Shown here in pieces: positions 35,416 to 43,776 of a stretch of 64,000 nt of DNA. The DNA is taken from positions 1 to 64,000 of the forward strand of contig NZ_JACHBG010000011.1 of assembly GCF_014207095.1 (NCBI RefSeq), in the 5' to 3' direction. This DNA is from Martinezella lusitana (lineage in GTDB: Bacteria > Pseudomonadota > Alphaproteobacteria > Rhizobiales > Rhizobiaceae). The notes beneath the pieces are model-generated. The model was not told where the DNA came from. It made no database searches and was given only the letters and a program-made list of their open reading frames with translations. A program made the position numbers and the translations under genes. The stretch's first letter is position 1, and each line of letters opens with the position of its first letter.

Positions 35416-35724
35416 ATGAAGACGGCATCGCGGCAAACCGAGCCAACGATAGCCATCGGCCGGCATTTCTCAACCGGAGACATCGTCACGCCGGCGACAA
35501 CGCGATATCGAGTGCGAGAGATTACAGTCATTGCAAGAAAGGGCGTATTTATTGCGTTGCCTCCGCTTAGCCGGGTCAGTACCAACCGGAGGTCAAATCG
35601 AAACAGCTTTCAACAGACTAGAGCATGTCCTGCGCTCGATGCATCGATTGTGAGGTGGCGACGCACGCCGAAGCGCATCTCAATATATGAAGCCGAAGAT
35701 CACCGCTTTCCCGGCTCCCAATAA
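35416..35724 (+). CDS. Hypothetical protein, doubtful
   Basis: A 102-codon frame starting 10 nt after the DUF4365 gene. The first half (TIAIGRHFSTGDIVTPATTRYRV) could be protein; the second half reads through a dispersed DNA repeat (35618 onward), so the frame has probably been altered there. No family recognised. Confidence 0.25.
   Translation: MKTASRQTEPTIAIGRHFSTGDIVTPATTRYRVREITVIARKGVFIALPPLSRVSTNRRSNRNSFQQTRACPALDASIVRWRRTPKRISIYEAEDHRFPGSQ
35618..35675. repeat. Dispersed repeat copy A
   Basis: About 57 bases beginning CTAGAGCATGTCCTGCG and containing TCGATGCATCGAT match 53960-54017 with about five differences. The second copy abuts an IS630-type transposase remnant, so this copy may be an element end left behind. 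Confidence 0.6.
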
Positions 35725-35727
35725 CAA

Positions 35728-36891
35728 TCAAGACCCGGCAGAGCCTGTAATCGCAGCCGCCTCCGGAACGTGACCACCTTCCAGGCCACGCACTCCTGAA
35801 TATCCCATATAAAGAGCGATCACGAGCATCAGGATGCCCGAGGCGTAAGGCGCTCTCCGGGCAAAGGTGTTGAAGCCCGACCAACGCTTCTGGACATGGC
35901 GCACGCTGAGCGAGGCCAGAACTCCGGCTGACACCATCGTCACCGCAAGTCCAATACTGAAACAGACGACCAGGACCGCGCCGAGCGACAACTGCTTGAG
36001 CTGAAGGCAGAGCAGCAGAACCGTGATCGCGGCCGGGCAAGGAACAAGGCCACCCGTCAGACCGAACAGAATGATCTGCCAATTGGTCACGTTGCGATCC
36101 TTGAAGCGACGGGCGATGTCATTGGCATGGGCGCGCTCATGGGCGTCCATGTACTCGCCATCGCCTCCGAGATTGAGGCCTTCGTGATGGTGGCCATGTT
36201 CGTCGAACATCAGTTCATAGTCATGGGTATGATCGCCGTGACCCAAACTGACGGTTGCCTTGAACTCATGCGGCTCAGGAATCTCGACGAGGCTCTCAAG
36301 ATATCCTCCCCTGTCGGCGAAGACGAAAGCCTGGCGTGCACCATCGGCGCGCTCCGTGACGATCGTCACATCCCTTGCATGCCAGCCATGACCCGTTTCG
36401 AACCGAATACGGAAACGTGGCGGCACACCATCCTCGAACACTTCCAGTGCCATCACACCGTGACCCGTATCGATCTTGCGAACCTCTTCGCCGTGATCGT
36501 GGGCATGATCGTGGTGATGGTGATGATCGTGGCCAGCTTCGTTCCGCTGCTCGCGCCAGGTGCGCCAGAGCATCCACGCGGCAATGCCGATGACGATGAC
36601 CGCCGACGCGATCTGGAAATATGGTTCCGTCGTCTCGGCATCCATCCCTCGGCCGAGATATTGCCCCCCGAGCGCAACGACCCAGACGACCAGCGTGTGC
36701 GAGATGGCGGCGGCAAGTCCGAGCATAATTGCCTGGGCGACCGTGCCGCGAATGGCGATGATGAACGCAGCCATCATGGTCTTGGAATGACCCGGCTCCA
36801 GCCCGTGCAGGGCTCCGAGGAGGATGGCGGTGGGGATGAACAGCCAGGCGTGCGCGGCGCCTTGCTGCAGGAGATCTGCGAGAGATGACAT
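35728..36891 (-). CDS. Nickel/cobalt efflux permease, RcnA-like
   Basis: A 387-residue membrane exporter of the NiCoT-like RcnA family. It has GALHGLEPGHSKTMMAAF with the metal-binding HGxxPGH-type motif, ISHTLVVW, a His-rich cytoplasmic loop at about residues 120-135 (eight His in HDHHHHHDHAHDH), a large soluble insert, and the second conserved half GGLVPCPAAITVLLLC. Start at 36891 is preferred because the in-frame ATG at 36930 overlaps the operator. Transcribed divergently from the RcnR-like gene. Confidence 0.9.
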   Translation of the reverse strand: MSSLADLLQQGAAHAWLFIPTAILLGALHGLEPGHSKTMMAAFIIAIRGTVAQAIMLGLAAAISHTLVVWVVALGGQYLGRGMDAETTEPYFQIASAVIVIGIAAWMLWRTWREQRNEAGHDHHHHHDHAHDHGEEVRKIDTGHGVMALEVFEDGVPPRFRIRFETGHGWHARDVTIVTERADGARQAFVFADRGGYLESLVEIPEPHEFKATVSLGHGDHTHDYELMFDEHGHHHEGLNLGGDGEYMDAHERAHANDIARRFKDRNVTNWQIILFGLTGGLVPCPAAITVLLLCLQLKQLSLGAVLVVCFSIGLAVTMVSAGVLASLSVRHVQKRWSGFNTFARRAPYASGILMLVIALYMGYSGVRGLEGGHVPEAAAITGSAGS

Positions 36892-36921
36892 GGGGGCAAA
36901 CTTTCGACGGGCAACTTCTTC

Positions 36922-36944
36922 ATATACCATAGGGGGGTATATTA
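36922..36944. promoter_or_regulatory. RcnR/CsoR-type operator
   Basis: ATACC-ATAGGGG-GGTAT lies between the divergent efflux and regulator genes, with a six-G tract flanked by inverted ATACC/GGTAT arms. This is the layout of RcnR and DmeR operators. Confidence 0.75.
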
Positions 36945-37029
36945 ACTATTGTCAACTTTGAAATTCTATGCCTTCCTGTGCTAGGCGATAGGATCAAGGT
37001 TCGAACTCGCCGCCATAAGGAGTGCCCGT

Positions 37030-37305
37030 ATGACCCACACCGTTCGCGAAAAGCAGAAACTCATCAACCGCGTGCGCCGCATTCGCGGGCAGATGGAAGG
37101 TGTCGAACGGATGCTGGAGGAGGAAAAAGGTTGCGCGGAAGTCATGCAGGTGATCGCCGGCGTCCGTGGGGCGGTCAACGGGTTGATGGCCGAGGTCATC
37201 GAGGATCATATCCTGATGCATGTCGCAGCAGCGGAACTATCGCAAGAGGAGCGCGACGAAGGTGCGGCCGAGTTGATCGACGTGCTCCGCGCCTACCTGA
37301 AATAG
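37030..37305 (+). CDS. RcnR-like nickel/cobalt-responsive repressor (CsoR family)
   Basis: A 91-residue all-helical repressor. The N-terminus THTVREKQKL matches RcnR. The four RcnR metal ligands are in exact positions, His3, Cys35, His60 and His64, which indicates Ni(II)/Co(II) sensing rather than copper (CsoR) or formaldehyde (FrmR). It would bind the G-tract operator 86 nt upstream and release it when metal is bound, allowing expression of the divergent exporter. Confidence 0.92.
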   Translation: MTHTVREKQKLINRVRRIRGQMEGVERMLEEEKGCAEVMQVIAGVRGAVNGLMAEVIEDHILMHVAAAELSQEERDEGAAELIDVLRAYLK

Positions 37306-37313
37306 GAAGCTTC

Positions 37314-37700
37314 ATGTCGTCGGTGTATCCCAAGGAAGTCGCAAAAGGTCGGTCGATCCTGCTCCTGCCCGCACTCAGTTCGATTTCGACGTAACTGGAA
37401 ATGACCCCGCCGCGGGCAGCGCCTAAGTTGGGGTTCAAGGCAGCCCCTGCCGGCTGGTCCGGATTTGGAACAGAGCCACAATCACGGATCAACTGGCCTC
37501 CGGATATACTCTGCCAGTCCCTCAATGAAACGCTGGGCCGTCTGAAGCCGACTGTTGTCGTCGCTGCGGGCCATGCCGCCTACGCAGCGCGTGAACTTTC
37601 CTCCCGCGATACCGACGTCGAATGCCTTGTCTCTGTCGCGCCGACCTGGCGGGACCGGAGGCAACTCGCTTCAGGCACAGATTTGACCATAACGATCAGG
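37314..37700 (+). pseudogene. Alpha/beta-hydrolase N-terminal remnant
   Basis: Reads MSSVYPKEVAKGRSILLLPALSSIST, then an in-frame TAA at 37392-37394, then continues in frame or near it with GWSGFGTEPQSRINWPPD, VVVAAGHAAYAA and CLVSVAPTWR; a frameshift at about 37650 puts GPEATRF in another frame. The order and spacing match alpha/beta hydrolases, but the nucleophile elbow is missing or altered and the C-terminal half is replaced by the ChrB-like gene. A disabled gene truncated at the edge of the chromate island. Confidence 0.65.
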
Positions 37701-37702
37701 CT

Positions 37703-38296
37703 ATGCTATCGCACACAGAAAATGTAACGGCCGTAACAGAGTGGAGAAACGGCTTGGGTCAATGGATCTTGCTGACCTATAAGGTGCCCGCCGAGCCTGC
37801 TGCGCGCAGGGTCGCCCTATGGCGGCGCCTTAAGGGACTGGGCGCGATCTACCTTCAGAACGGGGTTTGTCTCCTGCCCCGCACAGACGAGAACCTTCGA
37901 CGGCTGAAGATGTCGGAGCTGGACATCTCCGAGATGGGTGGAGAGTCCGTGCTGCTGGACTCGGCACCTCTCGATGACGCTCAGCTCAACAAGGTGATCG
38001 AACGCTTCAATGCAGACCGCGATGAACTCTATCGGGAGTTTATCGGACGCTGCGACGACTTCGAGGCGGAAATCGCGAAGGAAATATCCAAGCAGAAGTT
38101 CACATATGCCGAGCTCGAAGAAGAAGACACAGACCTGAGGAAGCTTCAGGAATGGTTCGAGCGGATCAGGAAGCTCGATTTTTACGACGCACAATTGGCA
38201 ACCTCAGCTGCCGAGAAGCTCAAAGCCTGCGAGACACTGCTGGACGATTATGCGCGCCAGGTTTTTGAAGCCAACGAAGAAAACAAGGGCGCCTGA
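37703..38296 (+). CDS. ChrB N-terminal-domain protein
   Basis: A 197-residue protein equal to the N-terminal domain of ChrB alone: WILLTYKVPAEPAARRVALWRRLKGLGAIYLQNGVCLLP, ending in a coiled-coil-like helical region (KLKACETLLDDYARQVFEANEE). The ChrB C-terminal domain is absent. The start is uncertain: ATG at 37703, or TTG at 37754 with GGAGA upstream, which would give the usual short family N-terminus. It leads an apparent operon with the MFS and PAP2 genes. Likely a regulator or accessory factor of chromate resistance. Confidence 0.85.
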   Translation: MLSHTENVTAVTEWRNGLGQWILLTYKVPAEPAARRVALWRRLKGLGAIYLQNGVCLLPRTDENLRRLKMSELDISEMGGESVLLDSAPLDDAQLNKVIERFNADRDELYREFIGRCDDFEAEIAKEISKQKFTYAELEEEDTDLRKLQEWFERIRKLDFYDAQLATSAAEKLKACETLLDDYARQVFEANEENKGA

Positions 38297-38322
38297 ACAA
38301 GATGCGCCGAAAGGGCCTGCCG

Positions 38323-39531
38323 ATGGTCGATGTCACAGGAAAGAGCGGGCGGTCGACGCCAACGATACCGGGAGGTGTTTGGGCACTGGGCTTCGTCTCG
38401 CTCTTCATGGACGTCTCCTCCGAGATGATCCACGCCCTGCTCCCTGTCTACATGGTCACCGTTCTTGGAGCATCGACGCTCTCCGTCGGTATCATCGAAG
38501 GCATCGCGGAAGCGACCGCGGCGATCACGAAGGTGTTCTCCGGAGCCATCAGCGATTGGCTCGGCAAGCGAAAGCTGCTGGTCCTGCTGGGATACGGGAT
38601 GGCCGCACTGACCAAGCCGATTTTTCCGATTGCGCCGTCGATCGGCTGGCTGGTTGCGGCGCGTTTCATCGACCGTATCGGCAAGGGTATTCGCGGTGCG
38701 CCGCGGGATGCCTTGATCGCGGATATATCTCCACCGGAAGTTCGCGGCGCAAGCTTCGGACTGCGACAGTCCCTGGACACGGTCGGTGCCTTTCTCGGCC
38801 CGGCGCTCGCGCTGTTTCTCATGTGGTGGACATCCGATCAGTTCGCCACGGTTTTCTGGGTTGCGGTTATTCCAGCCTTCGTAGCGGTCGGCCTCATCCT
38901 TTTCGTCGTCAAGGAACCGCCAAAAGCGCCGAGCGACAAGGGCGCGAAATTTCCGTTGCGAAAAGCAGATCTCTTGCGTCTTCCAGGCACATACTGGCTT
39001 GTAACGGGTGTTGCAGCGATCTTCACGCTTGCCCGGTTCAGCGAGGCTTTTCTGCTGCTCGATGCCCAACGGTTCAATATGCCCGTCATGCTGGTTCCGC
39101 TGGTGCTGATCGGCATGAATTTCGTCTACTCGCTATCTGCGTATCCGGTTGGAGCCCTTGCCGACCGTGTTGGCCGTGTCACGTTGCTATTGATCGGTGT
39201 CGGCCTTCTGATTGCAGCAGATCTGACGCTCGCTTTCGTTCCAGGGCTACCGGGGCTGGTTCTTGGCGTTTTGCTCTGGGGTCTGCACATGGGCTTCACG
39301 CAAGGAATCTTTGCAACGCTGGTCGCGGACGCCTCTCCAAGCGATCTGAGGGGAACAGCCTTCGGAGTCTTCAATCTCGTTTCCGGAATTGCCCTGCTAT
39401 GCGCCAGCATCCTTGCCGGCGGACTATGGGAATGGATCGGGCCTGACAGCACCTTCGTCGCTGGCGCTGCTTTCGCCTCCATTGCGGGTTTGATCCTGCT
39501 CGCCTTTAAGGAACGCTTCAAGAGGGCTTGA
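38323..39531 (+). CDS. MFS transporter
   Basis: A 402-residue, 12-helix carrier. The loop 2-3 signature is GAISDWLGKRKLLVLLGYG and the loop 8-9 counterpart is GALADRVGRVTLLLIG. RIGKGIRGAPRDALIADISPPEVRGASFGLRQSLDT is characteristic of the group often found beside chrB-type genes. Start at 38323 follows AAGGG; an ATG at 38302 is possible. Substrate unknown; the context suggests efflux linked to chromate or oxidative stress. Confidence 0.9.
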   Translation: MVDVTGKSGRSTPTIPGGVWALGFVSLFMDVSSEMIHALLPVYMVTVLGASTLSVGIIEGIAEATAAITKVFSGAISDWLGKRKLLVLLGYGMAALTKPIFPIAPSIGWLVAARFIDRIGKGIRGAPRDALIADISPPEVRGASFGLRQSLDTVGAFLGPALALFLMWWTSDQFATVFWVAVIPAFVAVGLILFVVKEPPKAPSDKGAKFPLRKADLLRLPGTYWLVTGVAAIFTLARFSEAFLLLDAQRFNMPVMLVPLVLIGMNFVYSLSAYPVGALADRVGRVTLLLIGVGLLIAADLTLAFVPGLPGLVLGVLLWGLHMGFTQGIFATLVADASPSDLRGTAFGVFNLVSGIALLCASILAGGLWEWIGPDSTFVAGAAFASIAGLILLAFKERFKRA

Positions 39532-39619
39532 AGCGCCCACCGTCGTCCTCACTCGCTTCGGCGCTTCAGGCAGGTGTCAGCCGACTGAGGCATCCCCTTG
39601 TGAGATGATAGGAGACCAG

Positions 39620-40168
39620 ATGTACGAACTCGACGCCGCTATCACCGGATGGATCAACAGCTTGTCCGGAAACAGCCTTGTGGATCATGTCCTGATCGCG
39701 ATCTCCAACATCGGTGTTCCATTGCTCATCCTTGCGGTCGCCGCTCAATGGTGGAGCGGCTCAGAGCGGGCAAATACGCGCCACGTCCTGGTCGCGGCTG
39801 GATTGACCTTCCTGATAGGGCTCGGAATCAACCAGATCATCCTGCTCTTCGATCATCGCATCCGCCCATATGATGCTGGGATCACTCGGCTTCTGATCGA
39901 GCGCAGCAGCGATCCTTCGTTCCCTTCGGATCACGCAACGGCGAGCTTTGCGATAGCCGCGGCCTTCCTTATCCACAAGCTGCCGAAGCGTGGGCTCTTC
40001 TTCCTGATGTCAGCAATTCTGGTGTCTTTTTCGCGCGTCTATATCGGCACACATTACGTCAGCGACGTCATGGGCGGCGCGCTGACGGCGCTTGTCGCGG
40101 CGATCCTGGTCAAAACCCTCTACAAACCGGAAACGCGTGTCGATCGCTTCATCACCAGCATTCTCTAA
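39620..40168 (+). CDS. PAP2-family phosphatase (undecaprenyl-diphosphatase-like)
   Basis: A 182-residue membrane phosphatase. The three motifs of the family are present: DHRIRPY, the core SFPSDHATASF and SRVYIGTHYVSDV with the catalytic His residues. AGGAG lies 6-10 nt before the ATG at 39620. It probably dephosphorylates a lipid pyrophosphate at the membrane. It is last in the plus-strand run of the chromate island. Confidence 0.9.
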   Translation: MYELDAAITGWINSLSGNSLVDHVLIAISNIGVPLLILAVAAQWWSGSERANTRHVLVAAGLTFLIGLGINQIILLFDHRIRPYDAGITRLLIERSSDPSFPSDHATASFAIAAAFLIHKLPKRGLFFLMSAILVSFSRVYIGTHYVSDVMGGALTALVAAILVKTLYKPETRVDRFITSIL

Positions 40169-40305
40169 GCGCACAATATCGGTCCCGGGAATTTGCACGT
40201 TGCGAATTCCGACAGCACGCCAGGATCCAACAAGAAAGTACAGGCTTCGTTGGCGACCACCCGCGCGAGAGATTGCCTGAGAGCAATCCGAGACGGTCAC
40301 GAATG

Positions 40306-41184
40306 CTAAAGGCTCACCTTGTCCAAAGCCGACCTCAGACCTCGAGCCAGCTTGCCCACATCGTCGTTTGCCCAGAAATGTATGAAGAACAGCCGAGGTT
40401 CGTCGTCGAGCATGTGATTGTGGATGGCGGTAACCTCGATGCCGCCTTCCCGCAACGCCCGCAACACCGCATTGACTTCCGAAGCAATCAGCGCGAAATC
40501 ACCCGTGATCGCCGCCTTGCCATTGCCGGTCGGCTGGAAGTTGATGGCGATCGAAGAGCCCATCGCTTCGGGCACATCCGTGCCGTCGTCCTTGATCGCC
40601 TCGGCTCGAGGGAAGCTCATCTGGTAAACGCCGCCATTCACCTTGCCCTTGTGGCGAAGGGTTTCATCGATAAGGGCGGTGTCGAGCTCAATCGCAGCCG
40701 GGGAAACACTACCCTGCGTATCCGAAAGCGGCGTTCCGCTCTCCTGCAACGCCGCGTGCAGGATCGTTGCGAGCTTGATCGCATCTCCATGTCCGAGGAC
40801 ATGCATGTACATGGTCGCAGGGTCGGAACGCAGCAGATGATTGTGAAGAGCGGTGACGTCGATCCCGCTTTCGATCAGCTTCATCATCACCGGGTTGACC
40901 TCCGGCTGCGTCAGGACGAGATCGCCCATCACCATGGCATCGTGGTCGCCCATCGGCTTGAATGCAAGCCAGGAGCCGAGTGCGAACGCCGGCTTGAGCT
41001 GCACACCGTCCAACATGACCTTTAGATCCGAGCGCGGCAGCCCGACACGATAGACTCCGCCAGCCACCTGCGCGCCGGTTCGACCGAGCGCCTTGCCAAC
41101 CGCCACCCAATCGGGGTCGGCATGGGCCGACGTAACGAGGATCGATAGCAGGATTGCAATGATGGCTGCTGCTCTTCGCATCAT
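40306..41184 (-). CDS. Secreted DUF1259 protein
   Basis: A 292-residue exported protein with a signal peptide (RRAAAIIAILLSILVTSAHA) and two DUF1259 repeats, each carrying a VTALHNH/VTAIHNH motif and a second His-rich motif (MYMHVLGHGDA, FFIHFWANDD). Paired His residues suggest metal binding. Start at 41184 has AAGGAG upstream. It is the last gene of the minus-strand run SOD-ChrB-C-DUF1259. Function unknown; the domain is common beside chromate genes. Confidence 0.88.
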   Translation of the reverse strand: MMRRAAAIIAILLSILVTSAHADPDWVAVGKALGRTGAQVAGGVYRVGLPRSDLKVMLDGVQLKPAFALGSWLAFKPMGDHDAMVMGDLVLTQPEVNPVMMKLIESGIDVTALHNHLLRSDPATMYMHVLGHGDAIKLATILHAALQESGTPLSDTQGSVSPAAIELDTALIDETLRHKGKVNGGVYQMSFPRAEAIKDDGTDVPEAMGSSIAINFQPTGNGKAAITGDFALIASEVNAVLRALREGGIEVTAIHNHMLDDEPRLFFIHFWANDDVGKLARGLRSALDKVSL

Positions 41185-41222
41185 CTTGCTCCTTCTTGAA
41201 TGCCCCCTGCATCTGGTTGAGA

Positions 41223-41693
41223 TCAAGCCGCGGGCGGCTTCAGACCGGGCGGCCAGCTATGCGTTTCCGCCTTGCGCCGCGAGGCCCAGGCATAGAGCGC
41301 GTCATAGATCACGAAGCCATGCTTCAGCACCTCGTGATCATTGGGGGTCAGGTCCCGGAGGCCCATGGAGATCGCGAGCAACCCTGCCGATTGCGGCGTG
41401 AGGTCATGTCGATCGGTATCGGCTCCACGAACGATCGTGGCGATCGTTGTGATTGCCGGATCGCTGTCGAGACCATGTTTCGCAACGAAGGCATCAAAAC
41501 TGCATCCCTCGCCCACATGGGTATATTCGACGTCAGGTACATCGTACGGAATGGCGCCCGTCTCCTGGGCCACCCGGAGCACCTGGTCGGGCGATACGAA
41601 CAGGAAGTCCGGTTCCTTGTCGATGAACCTCGCGATCAACCAGGGACAGGCAATGCGGTCGATGACCGGGCGTTCACGAGTAACCCATTTCAT
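41223..41693 (-). CDS. ChrB C-terminal-domain protein
   Basis: A 156-residue protein equal to the C-terminal domain of ChrB alone: KWVTRERPVIDRIACPWLIARFID, EYTHVGEGCSFDAFV and a HGFVIYDALYAW tail. The conserved C-P-W-L-I-x-R-F-I-D and H-x-G-x-x-C-S-F motifs match those in the full-length ChrB of this window (CSWLIRRFID, HEGDRCSFE). The N-terminal domain is not attached; the other half-gene (37703) supplies one. It overlaps none and follows the SOD gene by 14 nt. Confidence 0.9.
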   Translation of the reverse strand: MKWVTRERPVIDRIACPWLIARFIDKEPDFLFVSPDQVLRVAQETGAIPYDVPDVEYTHVGEGCSFDAFVAKHGLDSDPAITTIATIVRGADTDRHDLTPQSAGLLAISMGLRDLTPNDHEVLKHGFVIYDALYAWASRRKAETHSWPPGLKPPAA

Positions 41694-41707
41694 GGATTTG
41701 TCCTCCT

Positions 41708-42670
41708 TTAATGGTTTTCAGCAGTTGCGAATGGGACCGTCGAGGCGCCGATCGCGTGCCAGGCGGCAATTCCGCCGGAGAGCCCCTGCACATTCAGGCC
41801 TCGGCGGCGCAGCTCGGCCACGGCATCACCACTGACCTGGAAACCGTAGACACAGTAGACGATGATCGGCTTGTCTTTGGGCAGTTCGTCGGCCCAGCCT
41901 TCGATCGTCTCCGGAGGCATGACAATCGCACCCGGCAGCATGTCGCTCCGCTTCGGCAGGTCCTCGGCAAGACAGACATCAAGCACGACGATGTCTTCCT
42001 GCCTCTGGAGGCGTGTCAGCAGATCCTCCGGCGCAATATCCTGTTCGTGCGCCGTGGTTTCGTCCGGTGTGATGTCGGGCAATCGCGCGGTCATCCGCCG
42101 GAAGCGGTTGGCGACGCGTTCCCAATGGATGTTCCGCATGAAGGCGTCGACATAGGCGCCCGCCTTGGCCCCGAAATCGATGTGGTAGGCGTGCTCGTAC
42201 ATGTCGAGCGCCAGGATGGGGATGCTGCCGGCCAGGCAATTGGTGTGATCCTGTCCCCATTGGATCATCAGGCGGTGATGTCGTTCCGACCAGACGAGCA
42301 AGGTCCATCCCGACCCGCCCGCCTGCGCCTTCGCGCAAGCCGAGAATTTCGAGCGCCATCCGGCGACACTGCCGAAATCGCGCTCCAGCGCAGCGGCCAG
42401 GTCTCCGGCCGCATCCCCCGATCCACCGAGACCGTCGAAATAGATCTCGTGGAGAATGGCGGAGTTCGCCGCGATAAGCTCCTCGCGCTTGAGCCCATTG
42501 ATATCGAAGACGGGGGCGGAGCTCCAATCGAGCTCGTCGAGCCGTCTCTCGATCGCATTCAGGCGGCGCACGGCGCCTCCGTAGTTGTTCTCATAGTGAC
42601 TCGCCAGCAGCCGCTCGGAAAGACCATCGAGCCGCGGCGGTTTGAAAGGGAGCGGCATGATCCGGTGCAT
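41708..42670 (-). CDS. Fe/Mn superoxide dismutase fused to a rhodanese domain
   Basis: A 320-residue two-domain protein. The first 210 residues are an Fe/Mn SOD with the metal-ligand segments SHYENNYGG, NSAILHEIYF and LALDMYEHAYHIDFG, as in the ChrC class. The last 110 residues are a rhodanese-type domain (IVVLDVCLAEDLP, then YCVYGFQVSG with the active-site Cys). Start at 42670 follows GAGGG. It should scavenge superoxide generated when chromate is reduced; the rhodanese role is unknown. Divergent from full-length chrB. Confidence 0.9.
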   Translation of the reverse strand: MHRIMPLPFKPPRLDGLSERLLASHYENNYGGAVRRLNAIERRLDELDWSSAPVFDINGLKREELIAANSAILHEIYFDGLGGSGDAAGDLAAALERDFGSVAGWRSKFSACAKAQAGGSGWTLLVWSERHHRLMIQWGQDHTNCLAGSIPILALDMYEHAYHIDFGAKAGAYVDAFMRNIHWERVANRFRRMTARLPDITPDETTAHEQDIAPEDLLTRLQRQEDIVVLDVCLAEDLPKRSDMLPGAIVMPPETIEGWADELPKDKPIIVYCVYGFQVSGDAVAELRRRGLNVQGLSGGIAAWHAIGASTVPFATAENH

Positions 42671-42723
42671 GGTGCCCTCGCTAGGTAAACACAACGGCCT
42701 CGACGCTACGCCTGAATCAAAAA

Positions 42724-42768
42724 TGATACAAGTGTTGCATTTTAAAGTTTTGATGATACGGTTTGCAT
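42724..42768 (+). promoter_or_regulatory. Paired direct repeats abutting the chrB start
   Basis: TGATAC-N5-TTGCAT at 42724-42740 and TGATAC-N3-TTGCAT at 42754-42768 repeat with 30-nt spacing; the second ends one base before the ATG of chrB. They are candidate ChrB or other regulator sites between the divergent SOD and chrB genes. No Shine-Dalgarno sequence is visible. Confidence 0.45.
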
Positions 42769-43758
42769 ATGAGCACTGATGCCTTACCCGCCGAGCGCCG
42801 CTGGCTGCTTTTGATTCATCAACTGCCAAGCAAGCCGGCCTACTTCCGGGTGAAGGTCTGGCGACGCCTGCAGCGTATCGGCGCCGTCGCCGTCAAGAGC
42901 ACGGTCTACGCGTTGCCTGCGAACGCGGAGACACAGGAAGATTTCGAATGGTTGCTCAAGGAGATTGTTGAGGGCGGCGGTGAGGCCATGGTGTGCGAGG
43001 CACGTTTGATCGACGGCCTGACCGACGCGCAGGCGCACGCCCTGTTCGATGCGGCCCGCGATGAAGACTACGGAACGATTGCCACCGAGGCACGCACGCT
43101 TTCCGCCCGACTGGAAGCTGCAGGCGCGGCCATTGTGGACATCGCGGAGATCCGCTCACAGACCAATCGCCTGCGCAAGCGTCTCGCAGAAATCGCTGTG
43201 ATCGACTTCTTCGGAGCGACGGGCCGGCTGTCGGCGGAGGGCCTGATTGCGGAACTGGAGCAAGCGCTCGCAGAGGACAAGGACATGGTCGAAGAACAGC
43301 CCGCGACGCAATCTCTCACATCAGCCGATCTGAAGCGGCGCATCTGGGTCACGCGCAAGGGCGTGCATGTCGACCGGATTGCCTGTAGTTGGCTCATTCG
43401 CCGCTTCATCGATCCGGATGCCGCCATCCACTTTGCACCCGGCAAGGGATACGTCCCCGATCCGGGCGAAATCCGCTTCGACATGTTCGAGGGCGAGATC
43501 ACACACGAGGGCGATCGCTGCAGCTTCGAAGTCCTCCTCACCAAGGCTGGCATCGCAGATCCCGCACTGCAGGCAATCGCCGAGATTGTCCATGACATCG
43601 ATCTGAAGGATGCAAAATTCGGTCGCGAGGAAACGATGGGCATCGCCAGCCTAATCACTGGCATCTGCGCCGCCAACCCGCAGGACGAACAGCGTATCCT
43701 CCATGGCGGGCCGGTCTTCGACAATCTCTACCAGTATTTCCGCGCAAGGCGCGGCTGA
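42769..43758 (+). CDS. chrB: Chromate resistance regulator ChrB, full length
   Basis: A 329-residue protein with both ChrB domains: the N-terminal domain (RRWLLLIHQLPSKPAYFRVKVWRRLQRIGAVAVKSTVYALP) and the C-terminal domain from about residue 185 (RRIWVTRKGVHVDRIACSWLIRRFID, HEGDRCSFEVLL). In known systems ChrB senses chromate and regulates chrBAC. The ATG at 42769 is preceded directly by the TTGCAT repeat with no ribosome binding site, so leaderless translation or a downstream start is possible. It leads into chrA after 18 nt. Confidence 0.93.
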   Translation: MSTDALPAERRWLLLIHQLPSKPAYFRVKVWRRLQRIGAVAVKSTVYALPANAETQEDFEWLLKEIVEGGGEAMVCEARLIDGLTDAQAHALFDAARDEDYGTIATEARTLSARLEAAGAAIVDIAEIRSQTNRLRKRLAEIAVIDFFGATGRLSAEGLIAELEQALAEDKDMVEEQPATQSLTSADLKRRIWVTRKGVHVDRIACSWLIRRFIDPDAAIHFAPGKGYVPDPGEIRFDMFEGEITHEGDRCSFEVLLTKAGIADPALQAIAEIVHDIDLKDAKFGREETMGIASLITGICAANPQDEQRILHGGPVFDNLYQYFRARRG

Positions 43759-43776
43759 GACAAGGAGGCGCATGCC

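Noticed and set aside
38250..39446. 398-codon plus-strand frame
   Set aside because: It is out of frame with the MFS gene in the same place, which has clear transporter motifs.
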